Shown piece by piece: positions 10,760 through 23,064 of a stretch of 64,000 bases of DNA; positions within the stretch are counted from its first letter, which is position 1; every line of letters starts with the position of its first letter. Made by a program: the position numbers and the translations under genes. The DNA comes from Quercus robur. Lineage: Eukaryota > Streptophyta > Magnoliopsida > Fagales > Fagaceae. The stretch lies in NCBI RefSeq assembly GCF_932294415.1, contig NC_065545.1, positions 17,488,857 to 17,552,856 of the forward strand. Reading direction: 5' to 3'. Under the pieces are notes generated by a model. It did not search any database. It worked only from the letters and a program-made list of their open reading frames with translations, and was not told the DNA's origin.

Positions 10760-13700
10760 CAAAGGTGCACAACCTAGAATTGCAGCACCCTCTTCAAGAT
10801 TGAAGTAAGCCTGATAATAATCACTCGGATGTTGATGGAGAGACAAGAACCTCTTAGCCTCCAAAACAACACGGTTTAGAGGGAGTGCATCTTCATTCAG
10901 CCTGAGTTTGTTTCGCCTTGTCCAGAGGTGCCACGCAATGGTGGTGAAAGCTCCAATTGCTGGGGTTTATCGAGGATCAGTTCCACCAGATTTTGAAAGG
11001 ATCCCATGGCTGATTTTTGGCGATCCACCCATCTAAAATCTACCTCCCAAACCTGTCGAACCGAGTCGCATTCCCAGAGAGCATGAAGAACTGTTTCGGC
11101 TGGGTTTTTGCATTGTGGACAGGAGCTTTTTGCAATATTTTTTCTCCGTAGCAAGCTGACCTTTGTGGGCAATGCATTTGAGCACGCTTTCCATAAGAAG
11201 TGCTTAAGTTTTCCTGGTACACTAGCCTTCCACAATTTTTTCCATAACCCGTGAGTTTTGTCAAGGTTTGAAGGTGAGGCCGAATCTTTTTGTTCTTCTG
11301 TACACATCTGTTGATACCCTGTGCTAACTGAATAGGATCCGTCCTACTCCATGGCCAATACAAAAGATCAGGTTGCTTGATGATTCCTAGTGGAATGGAC
11401 TTGATTTGCTCGGCTTCAAAAGGCAAGAAAGTGCTGTCAATAGTATGAGAATTCCAACCCTACGTGAGTGGATCAATTAGAGCTGATATAGTTGCTGAGC
11501 TAAGTGCAGGTACAGGGGGTGACACCACACGGCCTTGTGTCTCTCCTGGCAGCCACTTTGCTCCGTAGATCTTGATTTCAGTGCCATCACCCACTCTCCA
11601 TTTGGAACCCATTAAAATGAGTTTTCTAGCATATAAAGTACTTCTCCAAGTGAATGAACTAGATTTAGCCTTTGCCTCAAAAATACTGCAATTTGGGGAG
11701 TATTTTGCTTTGAACACCTTGTAAAAAAGAGAAGTTTTATCATGCACTAGCCTCCACACTTGCCTGGCTAACATGGCTTCGTTGAACTTGCAAAGATCTT
11801 TGGAACCCATGCCTCCATCAACCTTTGGCTTGCATAATGTCTCCCAATTTTTCCAGTGAATTTTTCTCCGGTCACCCCTTTGCCCCCACCAAAATTTACG
11901 GATCATCATTTCAATGTCTCTACATAGACTAATCGGCAAGCGAAAACAACTCATTGCAAATGTGGGGATTGCTTGCACTATGGCTTTGAGGAGAACTTCT
12001 TTGCCGGCTTGTGACAACATTTTCTCCTTCCACCCTTGAATTTTTCCCCATACCCTCTCCTTGATGAAATTTAGGCTGGCACTTCTATTTCTACCCACCA
12101 CCGCTAGAAGGCCTAAATATTTTTCATATTCCTTGATCTCCGGAACCCTAAGGAAATTTCTTATGTCATTTTTCACCGCCATGGATACACTTTTGTTGAA
12201 GAAAAGAGTGGTATTTTCCTTGTTGATACGCTGCCCTGAAGCTTTCTCATATAATTCTAGAATTTCTTGTATGGCTTGGATATCACTTATTTGAGCATGA
12301 CAAAACAGCAGGCTATCATCAGCAAAAAATAAATGGGAGATTTTTGGACCATATCGGCAGAGGGAGTATCCCCTAATTTTGTCTCCATTCACAGCATGTT
12401 GGATGAGAGCATTTAGGCCTTCTGAGCACAGCAAGAAGAGATACGATGACAAAGGATCACCTTGTCTAAGGCCTCTTGAAGGGACAATATTTCCTTTTGG
12501 TTCACTGTTCACAAGGATGGAATAGGTAACATTGCTGATACATTCAGAAAAGAAAAGTCCATTCCACTCTATTGAAAGCCTTGCTCATGTCAAGTTTGAG
12601 CGCCATAGAGCCAATTTTCCTTGATTTCTTTGTTTTCATGTGGTACAATGTCTCAAAAGCAACTAATATATTATCTGAAATCACTTTGTTAGATTGAAAA
12701 GCACTTTGAGATTTAGATATAATATCAGGTAAAATGACTTTTAGGCGATTAGCTAAGACCTTTGAAATAAGCTTATACACAATATTACACAAGGCTATAG
12801 GCCGAAATTCAGTTACATGCTCAGGAATTTTCACTTTTGGAATAAGAGTGAGGTAGGTGTGATTTATACCTGCTGGGATGTGGGCCAAATTGAGGCATGA
12901 GAGTACTGCAGCAACTACATCACTTCCAATATCCTCCCAATAGTGTTGGAAAAATATTGGGGGCATCCCATTAGGACCTGGGGCTTTTAATGGAGCCATT
13001 TGAGATAGAGCTGCATCTACCTCTTCCCTTGTAAACTCACGGCCAAGGAGGAACATGCTGAAAGATTGATTCAATGCTACATGGGTTTGCTGTGGTGAAT
13101 AGACCTATATAATAATCCACCAATAGGGCTGCTACATTGTCATCCCCAACGCACAACTGTCTTGTAATATGATCAAAATTCTGTTTACTCCACCGTTCCA
13201 AACTTGATTGGCATTTGTTGATTTTTCTAGCAACATTTGTCATAGGAAAGGTCCCAAAATTCTGACTCCATGCCATGTGGACTATTTCATGACAACCCCT
13301 ATCGTCTAACCATACCTGTTCGAATCTCCAAGGGCGTTGCTTCTTTCCTGGGATGCCCATCAGATGGATTATGATGGGTTTATGGTCTGAGGTAACGCAT
13401 TCAAGAGTGAGCACCTTTGTTGCCGAAAACAGATTCATCCACTCTTGGGTTGCCACAGCCCTATCAAGCTGCTCCCAAATCGTGTTGCCATTTGGATAAT
13501 TTTTATACCAAGTGAACTTGTTTCCTGAATATCCCATGTCAATGAATCCACATTCATCAAGAACATCTCTGAACTCTTGCATTTGCCCATATGGTCTTGG
13601 CCTGCCACTAACTTTTTCATGAGATTTTAGAATCTCATTGAAGTCGCCAGCACATATCCAAGGAAGAGAAGACTTGTGGAGAAGCCATCGTATTTTATTC

Positions 13701-14053
13701 CATGATTCCATGTGATTCTGGGTCTCTGGAAAGCCATAGAAGCCAGTAAATCTCCAATTGTTTTCCTTCCCTTTGTCGATAATGGCATCAATATAATTCA
13801 GGGATGAATTTTCGACCGATAGTTCAACATCTTTTTTCCAAAACAAAGCTAGTCCCCCACCTCTTGTGACTCGGGAAACTCCAAATGTATCTCCAAACCC
13901 CATCTTATTTCATAATTCGATTAGCTTAGCTTTATCCAGCCATGTTTCGGCTAAAAACACGACTGCAGGATCTTGTGCCCGGACTAGGTCACCGAGCTCC
14001 TGAATTGTCTGTGGGTTCCCAAGCCCACGACAATTCCAACAAAGTAGACTCAT
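10760..14053 (-). pseudogene. LINE-2 ORF2 (endonuclease, RT, zf-RVT)
   Basis: ATG 14053 (MSLLCWNCRGLGNPQT). The endonuclease keeps Glu (FLAETW), the GDFNE motif and SDH (ECVTSDHKPIIIH) but has a stop near 13918. About 85-90 residues present in LINE-3 between KQNFDH and the DYY segment are missing near 13150. The reverse transcriptase keeps LKLDMSKAF (motif A) and HLFFADDSLLF (motif C), split by frameshifts near 13050 and 12530. Its second half, 12512-11460, is open for 350 codons. The zf-RVT part (KLKHFLWKACSNALPTK, CPQCKNPAETVLHALWEC) follows, then WHLWTRRNK before the break at 10760. Confidence 0.85.
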
Positions 14054-14067
14054 TGTTCATGGCGGGG

Positions 14068-15413
14068 TTAAGATACAACTGCCGCCAATTCAGGTTCTGG
14101 TTCATGGGAAAGGACTCTTTTTTTGTTTGGTTGTTCAAAGGCTTCTTTTAGTGTGAGGGTGCGTTTGTGAGGAAGGGTATTTTTCTATGTAGAGTCTGAG
14201 TCCTGAGGAGTTCATGGGATTCTTTTCCATGTTCTTGGAGCATTATCAGGGATGCACGTGTTTGGAATAGGGTTTGGGTAAGGGATGTGGTGTTGCACGT
14301 GTTCACTTAAGTTCAAGGGTTGTGTAGGAGTGGTGGGTAACGGTATTGAAGAGTCCAAATTTGAGTCAAATTCTGTTGCCCTAGCCTCCACGACATTAAC
14401 TCCTTGATTAATGCATGCGTTGCTGTCAAACTTCATTATTTCCTGATCAATATCAAATAATGTATCAGTAAAGGATTTCCCTAAACTGTTTGTGGCAGTA
14501 ACTCCCTATAACGTATTGTCATTAATGCTGGCTGCGGGCTCAGTTCGCCTTGTGCCCTGATTTTAAGTCGCCGGAGATGAGTCCGCTGGGTTTATAGTCG
14601 TTGGATGTTCATGGCTTTTTGTTTTCAGGCCTTTCTCTTTTTTCAGAGCTTCATAGTATCCTAGGACTTTGATCACAGTTTTCTAAGGCATGACGAACGG
14701 GGAAGCTCTAATCCATGGTCCATATTCTCGATCTTCAAGATTTAGGGTGCCATTACTTTCAATCCACCTGTCACAGTCTTTGTTTGCGTGGTTAAGGCAG
14801 CCACACCAATAATAGATAATTGGAAGTCTTTCATATTTGAAACTTACCCAACTTGTTTCACCATTCTTCAGGGATATTTTCCAGCCACGACACAAAGGGA
14901 TAGTTACATCCACAATGGTTTTTACTCGGAAGTAGTGACCACCCTCCATCTCAGAAAGTTTTGTATCCTTACACACTTCTCCTACTGCATTACAGAGATC
15001 CTCTGCAACTCCCCTGTTTAAAAAGGGTACTAGGATATCGTGTACTTGGACCCACATTGTGACTCTATTGAAATGGAGTTCGCTAATAGGGATAGCACTG
15101 TCATAACGGCATAGTACAACAAGGTGCTTATCAAAGCTCCATGCTGGAGTGAGAGTATTTTTTTTGCCTCTTCTTTATTATCAAAAGCGAAAAGGAGAAT
15201 GTGATTTCCTACTGTCCGAACCTAAAAGCCATTTTTTGAGCGCCATAATGGGTTAAAGGTCCGGATGACTGCTTCAGTACTTAGTGCTCGCTTGGTGAAA
15301 AACTTAGCTGCCAGAATTGTTTCTCCAGATGATCTTTCTCTTGACAAGTTAAGAGTACCATCCTCTCCTTCATTCAAGGACAGGTTACTCCAGTGTTTCA
15401 TTATCCCTTCCAT
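14068..15413 (-). pseudogene. LINE-2 ORF1 (DUF4283 and zinc knuckle), broken
   Basis: ATG 15413 (MEGIMKHWSNLSLNE), chosen because it aligns with the ORF1 start of LINE-1. DUF4283 is at the N terminus (VIRTFNPLWRSKNGF), then MWVQVHDILVPF and a knuckle reading YYWCGCLNHANKDC, in which the first Cys is Tyr. The Pro-rich C-terminal part contains NAPRTWKRIP with a stop directly after it, then the frame continues to TAA at 14068-14070. Frame changes near 15220 and 14680 and several stops disable it. Confidence 0.75.
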
Positions 15414-15585
15414 TGGTTGAAGACACACGTCTTTCCCAGACCCCAAAGAATAAACCCCACTAAACCCTACGATAAACAGTGTTTATCCAGGGACCGACAA
15501 CCTTACTTGAAGGGACAACGAATTCTACAGTGAAAGAGAAGTTTCGGTGTTTCCAAAACTTTTCTTGTTAGAGAGAAACAATCAA

Positions 15586-17669
15586 TTTACGGGTACAGAC
15601 AATAATTATGATAACGAATTTCATAGATCTTATGATAACATATCTTATGAATTGCTAGAATAGAAGGATAACTAAAATTTGGCAACTGCTATAAATCAAA
15701 TGTTGGGAGTTCCTAACACCTCTTTCACATATAAATGATACTAGCCTCATCACATGCGATGAGGCTTTTTATTTTTTATTTTTTGGGTTTATATGTTTTA
15801 CTTATGGTAGTTTTATTTTATTTTTTATTTTAATAAGAAGTTGTTTTAATGAAAAAAAAAAAATGGTACATTTGTGGAAAAAAAGCAGTTTAGTGATTAA
15901 AAAAAAAAATGGCATGTTTGTGGAAAAAAAGAAATTAAATTTTTTTTTTCGAAAAAAAGAAGTTGTATTAGTACTTGACAACTATCGTGAGAAAAAAAAT
16001 GTGGAGATGGAGAAAATTTTATTTATTTATTTAGTTTTAATTTACCTAAAAATTGGGAGTTTTTAAATTACTAATTTTACATGTCTAACCCTATGATTTA
16101 AGCCTTAAAAATGGATGAATTTGAGAGCATTTTGGACATCTAAATTGAGGATTCCAAACAAGGAAAACCTCTTAAATAGTTGTAAAATAGTAGTATAGAC
16201 GAATCCATGCTTCAATTTGTTCACAAATGTTTACATGCTAGCTTTAGAATATGAGGCCTCACAAGCTAAGATTGGTTATAAAATCAATTAGACGTTAGGT
16301 GGCTAATCGCACTTATAAAATCCTATAATTGATGTCAATTCCACAAACTCATTCAAATCAGAGAACCCCCGCTAGGTTTACATTGAGCTCTGGTGTTTCA
16401 TCCAACCTGACTTGTGTTCAAGGTTCTGTGCGTGTAAAGCTAATATCTTTTCATTCTTGAAGAAGCAAAATCCTATCATAATTCATCTTTGTTATTTGGT
16501 CATGAGTGTCTGACTTTATATTCTCAATTCAATCCAAAACGTTCAATTTTCAAACACTACTACAAATCCAAAGGTTAGGGCTAAACCCCAAGCTCATGTT
16601 TTCACATATGGATGTAAAGTTCGAGACATATGCTTTCAATTGGATGTGGATAATTTCTCAGGGAAAAAAATGGATATGGATAATTAGCTCATAATTGGGA
16701 CCTGTTGATTCAGGTCCAGCCCTAGCAAACTTTGATGATGCCGATGCAATATTTAACAGCCAATCATTTGCTAGATAAAGATTGTGGTGCTTTCTATCTG
16801 TAGGCTTTTTGAGACATGGAATCTCAGATTGTAAAGCAATGTGGTCACAACATTCGCTCTTCGGATCAATCATCGATCAAACAATGAAAATGATAGAAGA
16901 GACTATATATATATATATATCGTTTCCTTTTAGACAATTTATGGATATCCCACGTGCATGCCCACGTACTAGAACTACGAAAGGTAAGTCAATTCATGTC
17001 CCATTTGGACAAATGTCATTGCTCACTTGGCTCCTGATAAACTGTTACAGTCCGATTCACGTGAATTTTCTCTCTACTGGGACCTCAAAATTATGACGGC
17101 AATCACAGAACGACTGGACCAACTTGGTCATTTCGCTTTGATTGGATAAGAGAGAGCTTTAGGTTTTATACTGTGCCTCTCCAAAGATATATGGATCTTA
17201 AAATCCCTGGAAAAAGCGAAAAGGGAAATAATAGATTTTACATGTTATCAACACCTTTAATAAGTGCTTATTAGAGACAAAAGTTCTTATGGGGCCTTTA
17301 TTGTTTGTTTTATTTACCTTATTCTAGATAATATTTTTAATTAAGGGTTTTATTAACCTATTGGCTTTAGGGTATATATTAGTAAACTATTTTAAAAAAT
17401 CTTTTTATAGGGAAATGGAAAAAAAATGACTAACTTTTTAAACAATTTTTTTTTTCTTTTCAATTTTTCATAAAAAGCTTCTTAAAATAAATGATTAATT
17501 AGTGTATGCTCCGTGGACATATATTAACAGGATCTTTTTTTTTAATAAGAACTTATAGTGTTTTGGTGTATTAGACTGGACACAATACTTAAATGTAATC
17601 AATTTTAGTTATTTAATATATGCTATGTGTCCAATGGTTATTTAAGTTATACCTTCTTTTTCTTTTCTT
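15586..17669. other. AT-rich intergenic DNA, no gene seen
   Basis: Poly(A/T) stretches (15840-16070), a (TA)n run at about 16902-16920 and non-repetitive AT-rich sequence. Small open frames (for example 16506-16694 and 16782-17096) show no domain, no conserved counterpart in the window and no supporting signals. Confidence 0.5.
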
Positions 17670-18092
17670 CTTTTGGAAAATCAAGTTGTACCTTCTAGGA
17701 TGGTGAAAAGCATCAACTAGCTAGTATAGATTACTGTTAAATCAATGGTTAGACATCAGATGGGCATCTGTGAAATAATTTTCATTTATAAGTGGGAATT
17801 TTTCCTCTTGTTTTCTTGCTCACTAGTTATATTCAAGTGGGTAGTATTTTGGAACCTGGCTTTTTAGCCCAAGGAGGCAAGGACGAACCAACCCTCTCCC
17901 CCATCGGGAACTTTTACAAAATTCAACACAGGAGTAATCAACAATATATCATTCCATCATACTGATTATGAACTTTTAAATCATTTGTTGCTGAGTTGCC
18001 AATTGACTCTTCATTAGCAACACACACCAATCTTAGTTTGTTGACATGGCACAAACATGGTAATGATGCTAGCAACCTTTTTACATAGAGAT

Positions 18093-19117
18093 TAGGGTTG
18101 TTCATGGGTTAGTTCGGATCGGGTTTGGAGTTGACCCGCAACCGACCCGATTGAATTGGGTGTATTGAAACTGGACCTGCGGCCGATCAAATATTCGGGT
18201 CGGACCCAATATCTTGGGTCATTGGTTGATCGAGTCAAAGTTGTCGGGTGATTTCGGGTTTGAAGATCAACAAAAAGAAAAAATCAAATCCAAACCTAAA
18301 GAACACAGTTTAGAAGTCACAACCACAATCCAAAACTAGAGAAATCAAATGATACAAATAAAACCAAAAATACCACAAGCCCAAATCTCATCTGAGATTG
18401 AAACCAAATAGCACCAAAAACACCACAAACCTAGAGCTGAGACTGAAATAAAGAGAGAAAGAGGAGACCCATATCTAAGATTAAAACCAAATAGCACCAA
18501 AAGCACCGCAAAGCCAAAATCTAAGACTAAAAGAAAGAGAGAGAAAGAGGGGACCCAGACTTGAGACTAAAAGAAAGAGAAAGAAAGAGGAGAAATAAGA
18601 CAACTGGCATCGCCACCACTCCCTCCTCCCACCATCACCGCATCCATCACTGCATGTCTACATCCATCATAATATTAGTACATCCACCCATCAAATTTTC
18701 ACAAGATCAAAGAAAATTAGAGGAAGCTTTACTTCAAGGGAGTGGGTTTGAGAAAAACTTAACCCATGACGGTGGCAATAGGGCAAACTTGGCCATGGCA
18801 ATTGTAAGGTAGATGCTAGGGTTAGGGGTTTGAGAGAGAGATCAGAAAGACAGATTAGAGAAAGAGAGATGGTGTTCGGGTCTTAAGCGTAAAAATGATA
18901 GAGAGAACAAAAATCTTTCCTTTTAAATTTTATGAGCGGTCGGGTCGGTTTTTATGGGTTTAAAATTCCTTAACCCGCTACTTGAACCGAAGTTTTAGTT
19001 TTTAACAGCACATGACCTAAATCCGATCGACCATACTATTTGGACCCACATGTTGGGCTTCGGGTCAAGTGGATCCGGTCAGTTTGGTCTGGTCAATTGA
19101 CTCACTGGAAAGCCCTA
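18093..19117. mobile_element. Non-autonomous hAT-like element in the left duplication unit
   Basis: Starts TAGGGTTGTTCATGGG and ends in CCCTA; the reverse complement of the end is TAGGGCTTTCCAGTGAG. GGTCGGGT-rich subterminal repeats lie at both ends. It separates ATAGAGAT (18085-18092) from a diverged ATAGAT copy. The right duplication unit has the empty site, reading ACATAGAAATGTTGCATAAC near 24458, so the element entered after the duplication or was lost from the other copy. No transposase. Confidence 0.7.
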
Positions 19118-19556
19118 TAGATGTTGCATAACTTACTTTTTTTTTCCACTTCTTTCATTAAATATGATGCTAGCAACCTTTTTACATAGAGATGTTATTT
19201 TCACTTCTTTTATTAAATGAGTTTGTATGTAGGTTTTTCCTTAAAGTTTATTTATATATTTGTTGAAAATTAAAGTATAAATTAATGTCCATATATAATA
19301 AATGTGAGATTTTAAAAAGTGGTACATTAACATATATAAGTTTAAAAGTTAAAAAAAAAAAAAAAAAAAAATTAATTGTTGCAACAAATACTAAGCAAAA
19401 TAAAGAAACAAATTCGTCAAGCTGATGTGAAGTTCTCACATGACATGCATTAATATTATTACCATATATATATAACGAGGCCACTCCCATGAACTTACAA
19501 ATTAGACAAAGCATCACATATATAATTAGCTAACAAGCACAGACACCATTTTCAAC

Positions 19557-19562
19557 TTTATT
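19557..19562 (-). terminator. Poly(A) signal AATAAA of FPF1-like gene A
   Basis: AATAAA on the minus strand about 135 bases after the stop; the same signal and context occur after gene B. Confidence 0.55.
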
Positions 19563-19695
19563 GTAGTACACCAAAGCTAAGAAGCCAAATTGGCCTGCAT
19601 GACACACCATTCCTGAATTCTAGGACAAAATACAGGAACCACAAGCAAACTACTAATTCATACATAAATCAACAACTAATAAGAGATAGTGAGAG

Positions 19696-19998
19696 CTACA
19701 TATCTCGGACATGGAAGGTATTGGGACATTTAAGGGCAATATCGAACATTTGAACCGAACCGAACCTTGCGAAGTCCCTAGGGAGAGAAATTAGGTCGAT
19801 GGTGGGAGGCTTATGGAATTGCAAGAAGTCAGGGTCACCTCCATTATACCTTTCCCACCCAAATTGCTTCAAGATTTGCTCAAGGGAGCTGTAAGATGAT
19901 ACTATTTTCCCAGTTGCTAAGTGCACCAAAGCCTTTTTCCCCTGATGATTTTCAAGGTTAATTACACCATTTGGACGGAAAACCCAAACCCCAGCCAT
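19696..19998 (-). CDS. FPF1-like protein A (flowering-promoting factor 1 family)
   Basis: 100-residue single-exon protein starting MAGVWVFRPNGVINLE. The C-terminal half, EQILKQFGWERYNGGDPDFL through FHKPPTIDLISLPRDFARF to KCPNTFHVRDM, is the FPF1 family signature and fills the usual length of about 100-125 residues. No signal peptide or membrane segment; the family is small and soluble with no known enzymatic activity. In Arabidopsis FPF1 overexpression advances flowering and alters gibberellin responses; here a role is inferred from the family only. The tandem paralogue lies 5 kb to the right on the same strand. The start is set by the conserved MAGVW. The frame is intact and a TATA box lies 116 bases upstream. 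Confidence 0.93.
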   Translation of the reverse strand: MAGVWVFRPNGVINLENHQGKKALVHLATGKIVSSYSSLEQILKQFGWERYNGGDPDFLQFHKPPTIDLISLPRDFARFGSVQMFDIALKCPNTFHVRDM

Positions 19999-20113
19999 TT
20001 TCTTAGTTGCTTTTGTAGTTTTAAGATTCTGGGTGTTTTTTGTGGGAGCTATAGATAGAGGAGAAGAAAGGTAAGAGATTGGGTTGGTGAAGTAAGGAAA
20101 GGAAGGGTGGGGG

Positions 20114-20122
20114 TATATATAA
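20114..20122 (-). promoter_or_regulatory. TATA box of FPF1-like gene A
   Basis: CTTATATATACCC on the minus strand, 116 bases before the ATG. The same sequence stands at the same place before gene B. Confidence 0.65.
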
Positions 20123-20476
20123 GTGTCATGGGGGCAAAAATAAAACGAGAGGAAAATACTCTTTGGGATTGGAAGTGGGCGTTTAAAGGAGGGTGATGAT
20201 AGGGATGTTTGGCTTTGGCATAGATTCTAATATTGTGGGTCTAAATGAGTTTAAATATGAGGGTGCATGGATGCTTCGTGTTCCTATCTACAATATGAAT
20301 TAGGGCACAGGCACCATATCTGTGGGTTGGGGTTATGAAGAATCTTTGTGTTTTTGCAAAGCTTTTAACTTCCTTTTCTTTTTCAATGGGGAGAATCTTT
20401 AGGGGACACTGTGTTCCTTATATTTGAACAAGTCAATTAAAAAAAGAAGTAGTTCCCACTTACATCACGAGCTGTC

Positions 20477-20482
20477 CACGTG
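20477..20482. promoter_or_regulatory. Conserved G-box CACGTG upstream of FPF1-like gene A
   Basis: CACGTG about 480 bases upstream of the start, within a block conserved with the 5' flank of gene B (CACGTG at 25745). G-boxes bind bZIP and bHLH factors; use here is inferred from conservation. Confidence 0.45.
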
Positions 20483-21342
20483 AAGGGAGTGTGAGAGATT
20501 GGAAAATGTCAAATGCGTTGTCATAGGTTCCTAAGGTGTTGTTGGGTTTGGTGACTGAACGATATGCATCTTTGTTTTCTTCTTGTTGGGTACTCATCAT
20601 TGGGAATAAACCAAATCCTTAAAGGTAAATTTAGTCACTTTGTGTTGTGGATGATTATAAGATGAGTTCTGGCGCTATTTGTCTCAAGAATAAATTCAGA
20701 CACAAGTATAATCATATACTCAATTTTATAACTTATTGATTTATGAAATTGTGTGAACGGTAGATAATTTTCTGTCCACTATTAACTTGTACGATCATCT
20801 TTTTTGATTGACCACAAATAATTGCACAAGATGAAAAATTGTGAAAATAGATATTAGAATAATTGTGTTTTATCCCAACAAAATTAATAAGGTCCTCTCA
20901 TATCCAATTAGCTAGTGCTGTTTGCGGTAGTTTATGCATCACATCACATTACATTTTCGATAGCATACATAACACCAATTATTCATTTATTTGTGGATCC
21001 TCTTAGCCAAACAAAAATTGTGGATCAATTGCAAGATTACACTTCGCCTGAGGTCTTGAAAATCTACCCTTTTGTGAGGCTGCAGGAATTCAGGAATTAA
21101 AGGATATGCACAAGAAATGCAAACGATAAAGTTATTCCCAAGCCTTAAGAGAAAATATTTATGGGCAGAAATTGCTTGAATTCTGTACTTCACAAACTCT
21201 TGCTTTTTTTTTTTGGTAAATCAAGTTGTACCTTCTAGCATGGTGAAAAGCATCAACTAGCTAGTATAGATTATTGTTACATCAGTGGCAGACATCAGAT
21301 GTGCATCTGTGAAATATTTTTCATCTATCCTCGAGAAATTTT

Positions 21343-21516
21343 ACGTTTTTACAATATTTTCGAAACAATTATAACAAATTTTAAGTAGTAATTTATTATT
21401 GGTTATTATAGATAGACAAAAAAGTAATTCAAGTCATAGATTCAAATTATAATCAATAATAATTTATCACCTATGATTTATTGTGAAAGTGTTATAAAAA
21501 TATTGTGAACATAATA
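21343..21516. mobile_element. Palindromic MITE, family A, copy 3
   Basis: ACAATATTTTCGAAAC then AAATTTTAAGTAGTAATTTATT in the left half, and its inverted counterpart CACCTATGATTTATTGTGAAAG at the right. Non-coding. It begins the block that interrupts the right duplication unit. Confidence 0.5.
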
Positions 21517-22074
21517 CTTTTCTTTTAAATAACAAAATATTATTGGCTCTCATTTAAACGAAACACTAAAATCATGTTTTAGATTAATAACTTAATACCT
21601 AAATTTTTTGTAAAATTATTGTAAAAATATTACATAATCAACATTATATAAGATATTAACTCAATATCAATACAAATTTTAAATTCTTTTTCTCTTTATT
21701 CACGACCGTCACTCTCATGTCTCATCTCATCCACTTTTTTTAAAAAAATATAATTATTTACCTAATGCTTCACTTTCCAATGTTTAATCTACACCACGAG
21801 ATTTTAAAAATATCTCCACTCCATAATAATATAATTACTTCTTCTCTCATTTTTCTCTCTTCTGCTTCAGTTGTTTATTACTTTATTTTCTTCTTCCCGG
21901 TTCGCACTTTCTTCTTTTTCTTTCCTTCAGTTTACAAGCCTACGCAACAGCACTCTCAGAGAGTAGAAACAGGTGAGTCTATAGTCTTCATTTTGTAAAT
22001 TTTTTTTCACTTTCTCTCCCTCAGTTTGCTCTCTCTGTTCCACTTCTATCACTGAAAAAAAAAAAAAAAAAAAA
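21517..22074. other. AT-rich spacer with pyrimidine-rich stretch, no gene seen
   Basis: CTTCTTTTTC-type pyrimidine runs (21840-22050) and an A-run near 22055. The open frame at 21765-21998 is of low complexity and unsupported. Confidence 0.4.
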
Positions 22075-22233
22075 AACCAAGCATCATGCCGGCCGAAAGT
22101 TGTATTTCAGCTGAAACTAATCGAAAATAGGCCGAAATTCTATCGGAAGTGGAACAGGGTGGGTTTTAGTACCAGTTTACATACTGAGATTTTTCGGCCA
22201 TTTTGACCGGAACGGAATGATATTAATAAAAAT
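22075..22233. mobile_element. 3' fragment of the hAT-like element seen in LINE-1
   Basis: GCCGGCCGAAAG, TAGGCCGAAATTC, AAGTGGAACAGGGTGGG and GACCGGAACGGAATGATATT align in order with 3180-3350. The left part and its terminal repeat are absent. Confidence 0.65.
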
Positions 22234-22239
22234 GTTCTA

Positions 22240-22873
22240 GGAGCACTCACAATGCCAAGAAGCAAGTGGTGGTATATCTAAATTTTTTTTTGCAAATCGT
22301 GATCAGTAAATTGCTCTTTAAGCTCACTGTAGCTCAAAAAAGGGGGGAAAAATAACTATTGTTTAATCGGTGGTGGTAGGTGGGAAAGAGACAAACAGGA
22401 GGAGAGATAAAGACTCTTTATAAAGTAAGAATAATAATAATAATATTTAGGTGCTGTTTGGTATGGTTTATTTGGTTTATTTTGTTAAGATTACTTGAGA
22501 TATTAAAAATAAATTAAATAGTAAAATAAGTTAGTAATAAATAGATTTTAAGGATATGTTTGGATACAGTTTATTTTATTGAAACTAAAAATTTATTTGT
22601 GAAAGTATCGTAAATAAAAGTAAAAATTAGTTGAAATAGTACAATGAAACTCGTGAATAATACTAAAAAGTATAATGGACTCCATAAATCGTAGTAAAAG
22701 TAAACTGAATAGTGAAACAATTTTCATTTTTCATTGATATCTATACGGAGGCTTAGATGAAATGTTGAAAAAAAATAAAACATTTGATAATAGATCGGAC
22801 AAATTGTAAGGCGAACTAATAAATTCAATAAAGTAAAATTTTGAGATGATAAAAGCATGTGAACGCTCTAATA
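22240..22873. mobile_element. Non-autonomous element, GAGCAT-type ends
   Basis: Ends TAGGAGCACTCACAATGCC and, as reverse complement, TTAGAGCGTTCACATGC form imperfect inverted repeats. The interior at 22550-22745 includes a TTTGGATACAGTTTATTTTA block typical of small MITEs, so it may be nested. No ORF. Confidence 0.4.
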
Positions 22874-22925
22874 CCCCCTTGTGGTGACGCATAAGGATTC
22901 ATAGTTTACTTCACCAAACGTTTTA

Positions 22926-23064
22926 GGCTCTGTTTGGTAAAGTATTTTAAACACATGTTTTCAGTTTTTTAACAACATTATATGTATTTTCACACACTTT
23001 TTTATCCACACGTATTTCAAAAAATACAAACAATATTATTCAAATTCCTTTACCAAACGGACCC
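22926..23064. mobile_element. Tourist-like MITE, 139 bp
   Basis: Terminal inverted repeats GGCTCTGTTTGGTAAAG and GGGTCCGTTTGGTAAAG (14 of 17 identical) are at the outer ends. Flanks are TTA and TAT, so only TA is certain as a target duplication. Confidence 0.65.

Larger units (their letters stand above)
10760..15585 (-). mobile_element. L1-type LINE retrotransposon (LINE-2 of window), 3' end missing
   Basis: Minus-strand LINE of a different subfamily from LINE-1 and LINE-3. The 5' end is near 15580 (GTTTCTCTCTAAC). ORF1 runs 15413 to 14068 and ORF2 starts 14 bases later at 14053. The coding sequence stops at about 10760 after the zf-RVT region, without RNase H, 3' UTR or poly(A). LINE copies are usually truncated at the 5' end, so this loss is a later deletion or rearrangement. 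No target duplication can be assigned. Confidence 0.8.
17670..21205. repeat. Tandem segmental duplication, left unit (contains FPF1-like gene A)
   Basis: Direct repeat of 21206-26525. Landmarks in both units, in order: AATCAAGTTGTACCTTCTAG (17680; 21219), TTTTAGCCCAAG (17860; 24249), GCAACCTTTTTACATAGA (18073; 24447), the FPF1-like gene, CACGTG 5' flank, and GGGCAGAAATTGC (21160; 26478). This unit is about 2.5 kb after removing a hAT-like element at 18093-19117. Confidence 0.85.

Noticed and set aside
16506..17096. Three short frames that might be a small gene
   Set aside because: No domain, no conserved copy, and overlapping frames on both strands; left as intergenic.
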